Below, one piece after another: positions 5,822-8,139 of a DNA stretch of 8,139 nt; within the stretch, counting starts at the first letter, position 1, and the number at the start of each line of letters is the position of its first letter. Source of the stretch: JBEIUO01 sp964549785 (GTDB taxonomy: Bacteria > Planctomycetota > Phycisphaerae > Phycisphaerales > UBA1924). Where the stretch lies: the NCBI GenBank assembly GCA_964549785.1, contig CAZJXA010000150.1, forward strand, positions 1 through 8,139. Reading direction: 5' to 3'. The translations under genes were made by a program, and so were the position numbers. The notes below the pieces were generated by a model. That model searched no databases, had not been told where the DNA came from, and saw nothing but the letters and a program-made list of their open reading frames with translations.

Positions 5822-8139
5822 TCAGCAGCCGCCTTCCCAACTCACGAAGAACTCGATGATGTCGTCCGAGTCGGTGTCGCCATCACCGTCCGGGTCGGCG
5901 TTGCCGTCTTCCCAGTCGGTAAAGAATGCGATGATGTCGTCGCTGTCGGTGTCCCCATCGACGTCCCAATCGCCCGGGCAACCGGTGCCGAGCGGCACCA
6001 CGAGGGAGTCGAGGAGCGAGAAGCCGGAGGCGACCGGGACGGCGGTAAAGAGCGGTGTGAGCGTCTGGGCGCTGATGTCGAGCGTGCGGGCGGTAAAGGT
6101 GGGGGCGGGGCCGTAGGTGTTCTGAAAGAACACCGCCCGGGTGTCGTCCACCCCCGCCACGCCGCTGAGGAAGTCGAGATCGCTGAAAACGGGCGAGAAC
6201 TCGGCCGGCCGCGGCGGCAATGGCGGCGTGTTTGTGTACCCCTGCGACGAGAGTTGCGGAATCGAGATGAAGCCGGTCCCCGAAGCGTCAAAGCCAGTGA
6301 CGCCGCTGAGGTACCAAGTAAGCTGGTTCGGGAAGGGCGTTTCATCCCAGCGCGAGGTGACCACCGCCAAGTAGCCGCCCGAGGGCCGGGTCCACATCCG
6401 GCCGGGGTAGGCACCGTCGGGAGCGCCCAGCATCGGGAAGTTGTACACGGGCTCGGGGAAGAAGATGTTGACGCCGGAATTAGCGGGCAGCGGCAAGGGG
6501 GCCGTGGGTGTGTAGCGGATGAGGCTGTTGTAGTCTTGGACGCCAGGCCGCCCGGCCTCGTCGACAAAGATTTTGAAGCGATACGCGAGTTGGCCGCTCT
6601 GGACGATCACCTGAGCCGTCTGGGTGTTCGCATCGACGCGCGTCAGCGAGCCGGTGGATTGTGAATAGTTCATCCCCAGTACGCAGAGGGTGTTGGTCGT
6701 CTGGTCCCACGCACCGGCCTGCAGGAAGAAGAAGCCGTTAGCGCCCGACCCGAGCGCTGCCCGGATCGGGGCCTCAACGTCCACCGTTTCGAGCGTCACG
6801 GGGTCGAACTGGAACGAGGGACCTCCCACGATGAAGAGCCGGCCGTCGGGGGCCCGGCTGATGGTCCGCGGCGTGCCCGTGAGGCACATGAACCGCACCG
6901 GCTCGGTGTTGACGCCCGGATCAAAGAGCAAAACGCCATCACCGGAGGTGAGCATGAGCACCGACCCCTCCACCGGCACCGGGCCCACGCCGAGGATCTC
7001 CGCGCTGTAGCCAAGGTCGTCGCATCCGGGGCCGGATCCTCCCTCGATCAAGATGGTCTGGCCGCATTCGGCCGAGGTTTGCAACGTGGCGACGAGCTGG
7101 AAGGAGATCCCCGCCGGGGGGAGGTCGCCGCTAAAGGTGACGGTGCCGGAACCGGCGTCGAACGTCACGCCCGGGGGCGGCGTTCCGCCCACGAAGGGCG
7201 GGTCCGGGAAGAGGAAGCCATCGGGCACGGTGAAGGTGACCAAGACGTCCGGGAGCGAGGCCCCCGTGCCGTTGCCGATGGAGGCATCGAAGAGGACGAA
7301 GGTGTTGGTGCGGAGGAACTGCCGGCGGATGGTGGTGGGGTTGCCGAAGCCGTCGGTGCCGGTTGTGATCTGGAGTGGGCCGACGACGCCGGGTTGGGCG
7401 GCGAGGGTGAGCGCCGCCGTGGCGGGCCGACGCAGGGCAAAAGCCGGGGGCACGGACGACGAGCCTCGCAGGTTGCCGCACGCCGAGTTGGCGTTGATGG
7501 GAGCGCCGTCGTTGAGCGCCGTCGAGACCACACCCGGGGGCAGGCAATCCAGAACGCGCGAACCGAAGGTGAAGGTGGAGGACTGGTTGGGGGCAAACTC
7601 GGCGGACCAGACCACGCTGGGGCCGAAGACCAGGAATGTGCCGATCCCGGCGTCGATCTGCGTCGTCAGTTCCGCGGCGTCGCCGGGCACGATCGGGCCG
7701 ACGCTGAGACGGCGGGTCAGCGACGAGACGTTGGTGACGGTGACGGAGTGGACCTGCGCAGCGCCGGGGGGCAACGGTGCGCCGCCATTAGATGTGGAGG
7801 CCAAGACAACGGCGGGGTCGGCGTTCTCTGGCGCGAGCACGGTGTTCACGACCACCGTCCCCGGCACGTACGGGGCGGAGGCGGCCTCGAGCCAGTAACT
7901 TGCGGCCTCATGGGTTGGCGAGGTGCAAGGGGCGGAAATGGTGAGCGAGATCGTGCGCGGGCCGCTGTTGGCGGGCAGCGTGCCGATGTTCCAGCGGATC
8001 GTGCCGCCGATCTGCGTGGGGGTGGGTACGGCCGAGATGTACCCGACGCCGAACCCGGTATAGAAGTTCACGACGAGGTTGCTGGCCACCACCGGGCCGG
8101 TGTTGGCGTACGTGATGATGTACGTGAGGGGACCACCGC
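5822..8139 (-). CDS. Large multidomain protein, paralogue of the downstream gene, C-terminal GC-type dockerin; N-terminus outside window
   Basis: The frame is open from the window edge to the TGA at 5822-5824, giving 771 visible residues; the GTG at 8092 is internal and not the real start. Visible residues 1-110 are a DUF11-like module (GGPLTYIITYANTGP opening); 111-235 and 236-385 are further beta-sandwich modules; 390-715 are the beta-rich, propeller-like region; 720-771 are the dockerin. Each module has a counterpart in the neighbouring 1123-residue protein, in the same order and nearly the same total length (771 against about 774 residues). By analogy about 350 N-terminal residues, including a signal peptide, should lie beyond 8139. 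Matching landmarks include the 'PDPPF..PPPGV' turn against 'ANPPF..PPAGV', and 'PLPANSG' against 'PLPAGSG'. The protein is presumably surface-located or secreted; its ligand is unknown. It is separated from its paralogue by 172 bases on the same strand. Confidence 0.88.
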   Translation of the reverse strand, partial: GGPLTYIITYANTGPVVASNLVVNFYTGFGVGYISAVPTPTQIGGTIRWNIGTLPANSGPRTISLTISAPCTSPTHEAASYWLEAASAPYVPGTVVVNTVLAPENADPAVVLASTSNGGAPLPPGAAQVHSVTVTNVSSLTRRLSVGPIVPGDAAELTTQIDAGIGTFLVFGPSVVWSAEFAPNQSSTFTFGSRVLDCLPPGVVSTALNDGAPINANSACGNLRGSSSVPPAFALRRPATAALTLAAQPGVVGPLQITTGTDGFGNPTTIRRQFLRTNTFVLFDASIGNGTGASLPDVLVTFTVPDGFLFPDPPFVGGTPPPGVTFDAGSGTVTFSGDLPPAGISFQLVATLQTSAECGQTILIEGGSGPGCDDLGYSAEILGVGPVPVEGSVLMLTSGDGVLLFDPGVNTEPVRFMCLTGTPRTISRAPDGRLFIVGGPSFQFDPVTLETVDVEAPIRAALGSGANGFFFLQAGAWDQTTNTLCVLGMNYSQSTGSLTRVDANTQTAQVIVQSGQLAYRFKIFVDEAGRPGVQDYNSLIRYTPTAPLPLPANSGVNIFFPEPVYNFPMLGAPDGAYPGRMWTRPSGGYLAVVTSRWDETPFPNQLTWYLSGVTGFDASGTGFISIPQLSSQGYTNTPPLPPRPAEFSPVFSDLDFLSGVAGVDDTRAVFFQNTYGPAPTFTARTLDISAQTLTPLFTAVPVASGFSLLDSLVVPLGTGCPGDWDVDGDTDSDDIIAFFTDWEDGNADPDGDGDTDSDDIIEFFVSWEGGC
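5825..5980 (-). other. GC-type dockerin module of the partial large protein (domain)
   Basis: This encodes visible residues 720-771. Calcium loops D723-D734 and D748-D759 both carry Asp at positions 1, 3, 5, 7, 9 and 12, and each ends in TDSDDII. The module starts with Cys720 and ends in the terminal Cys771, and has the same 52-residue length as in the paralogue. Confidence 0.85.

Noticed and set aside
7053..7898. 281-residue open frame on the plus strand, antisense to the partial large gene
   Set aside because: Shadow of the DUF11-like modules on the minus strand; no signal, domain or ribosome binding site of its own.

Overview
The window is GC-rich and holds four protein genes, all on the minus strand. 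All are predicted secreted or cell-surface proteins. The tags point to Planctomycetota, most likely Phycisphaerae/Phycisphaerales. Two proteins end in a dockerin-like module of the 'GC-type dockerin domain-anchored' kind, framed by CPGDWD and a terminal Gly-Cys. A third ends in the short planctomycete form of the PEP-CTERM sorting signal. This is an inference from protein style; no marker gene is present.

Layout in the direction of transcription (right to left). (1) 8139 to 5822: 3' part of a large multidomain protein with repeated DUF11-like beta-sandwich modules, a beta-rich propeller-like region and a C-terminal dockerin; its start lies outside the window. (2) 5649 to 2278: a complete 1123-residue paralogue of the first, with signal peptide, a six-cysteine module, DUF11-like modules, the same propeller-like region and dockerin. 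The two form a tandem duplication separated by 172 bases containing a strong hairpin. (3) About 600 bases without a convincing gene, holding an AT-rich promoter-like island and a possible long structured leader. (4) 1680 to 679: a 333-residue secreted PEP-CTERM protein with a clear Shine-Dalgarno sequence and a strong intrinsic terminator after it. (5) 421 to 1 and beyond: the N-terminal 140 residues of another secreted protein, perhaps the leader part of a trypsin-like peptidase, with its own promoter candidate and ribosome binding site.

No enzyme, regulator, RNA gene, mobile element or CRISPR array is visible. The common theme is export: all three visible N-termini have Sec signal peptides. 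The three visible C-termini use two different sorting or anchoring tags, GC-dockerin twice and PEP-CTERM once. The most noteworthy points are the coexistence of the two tags, the tandem paralogues with conserved dockerins framed by a cysteine pair, and the long leader of the PEP-CTERM gene.
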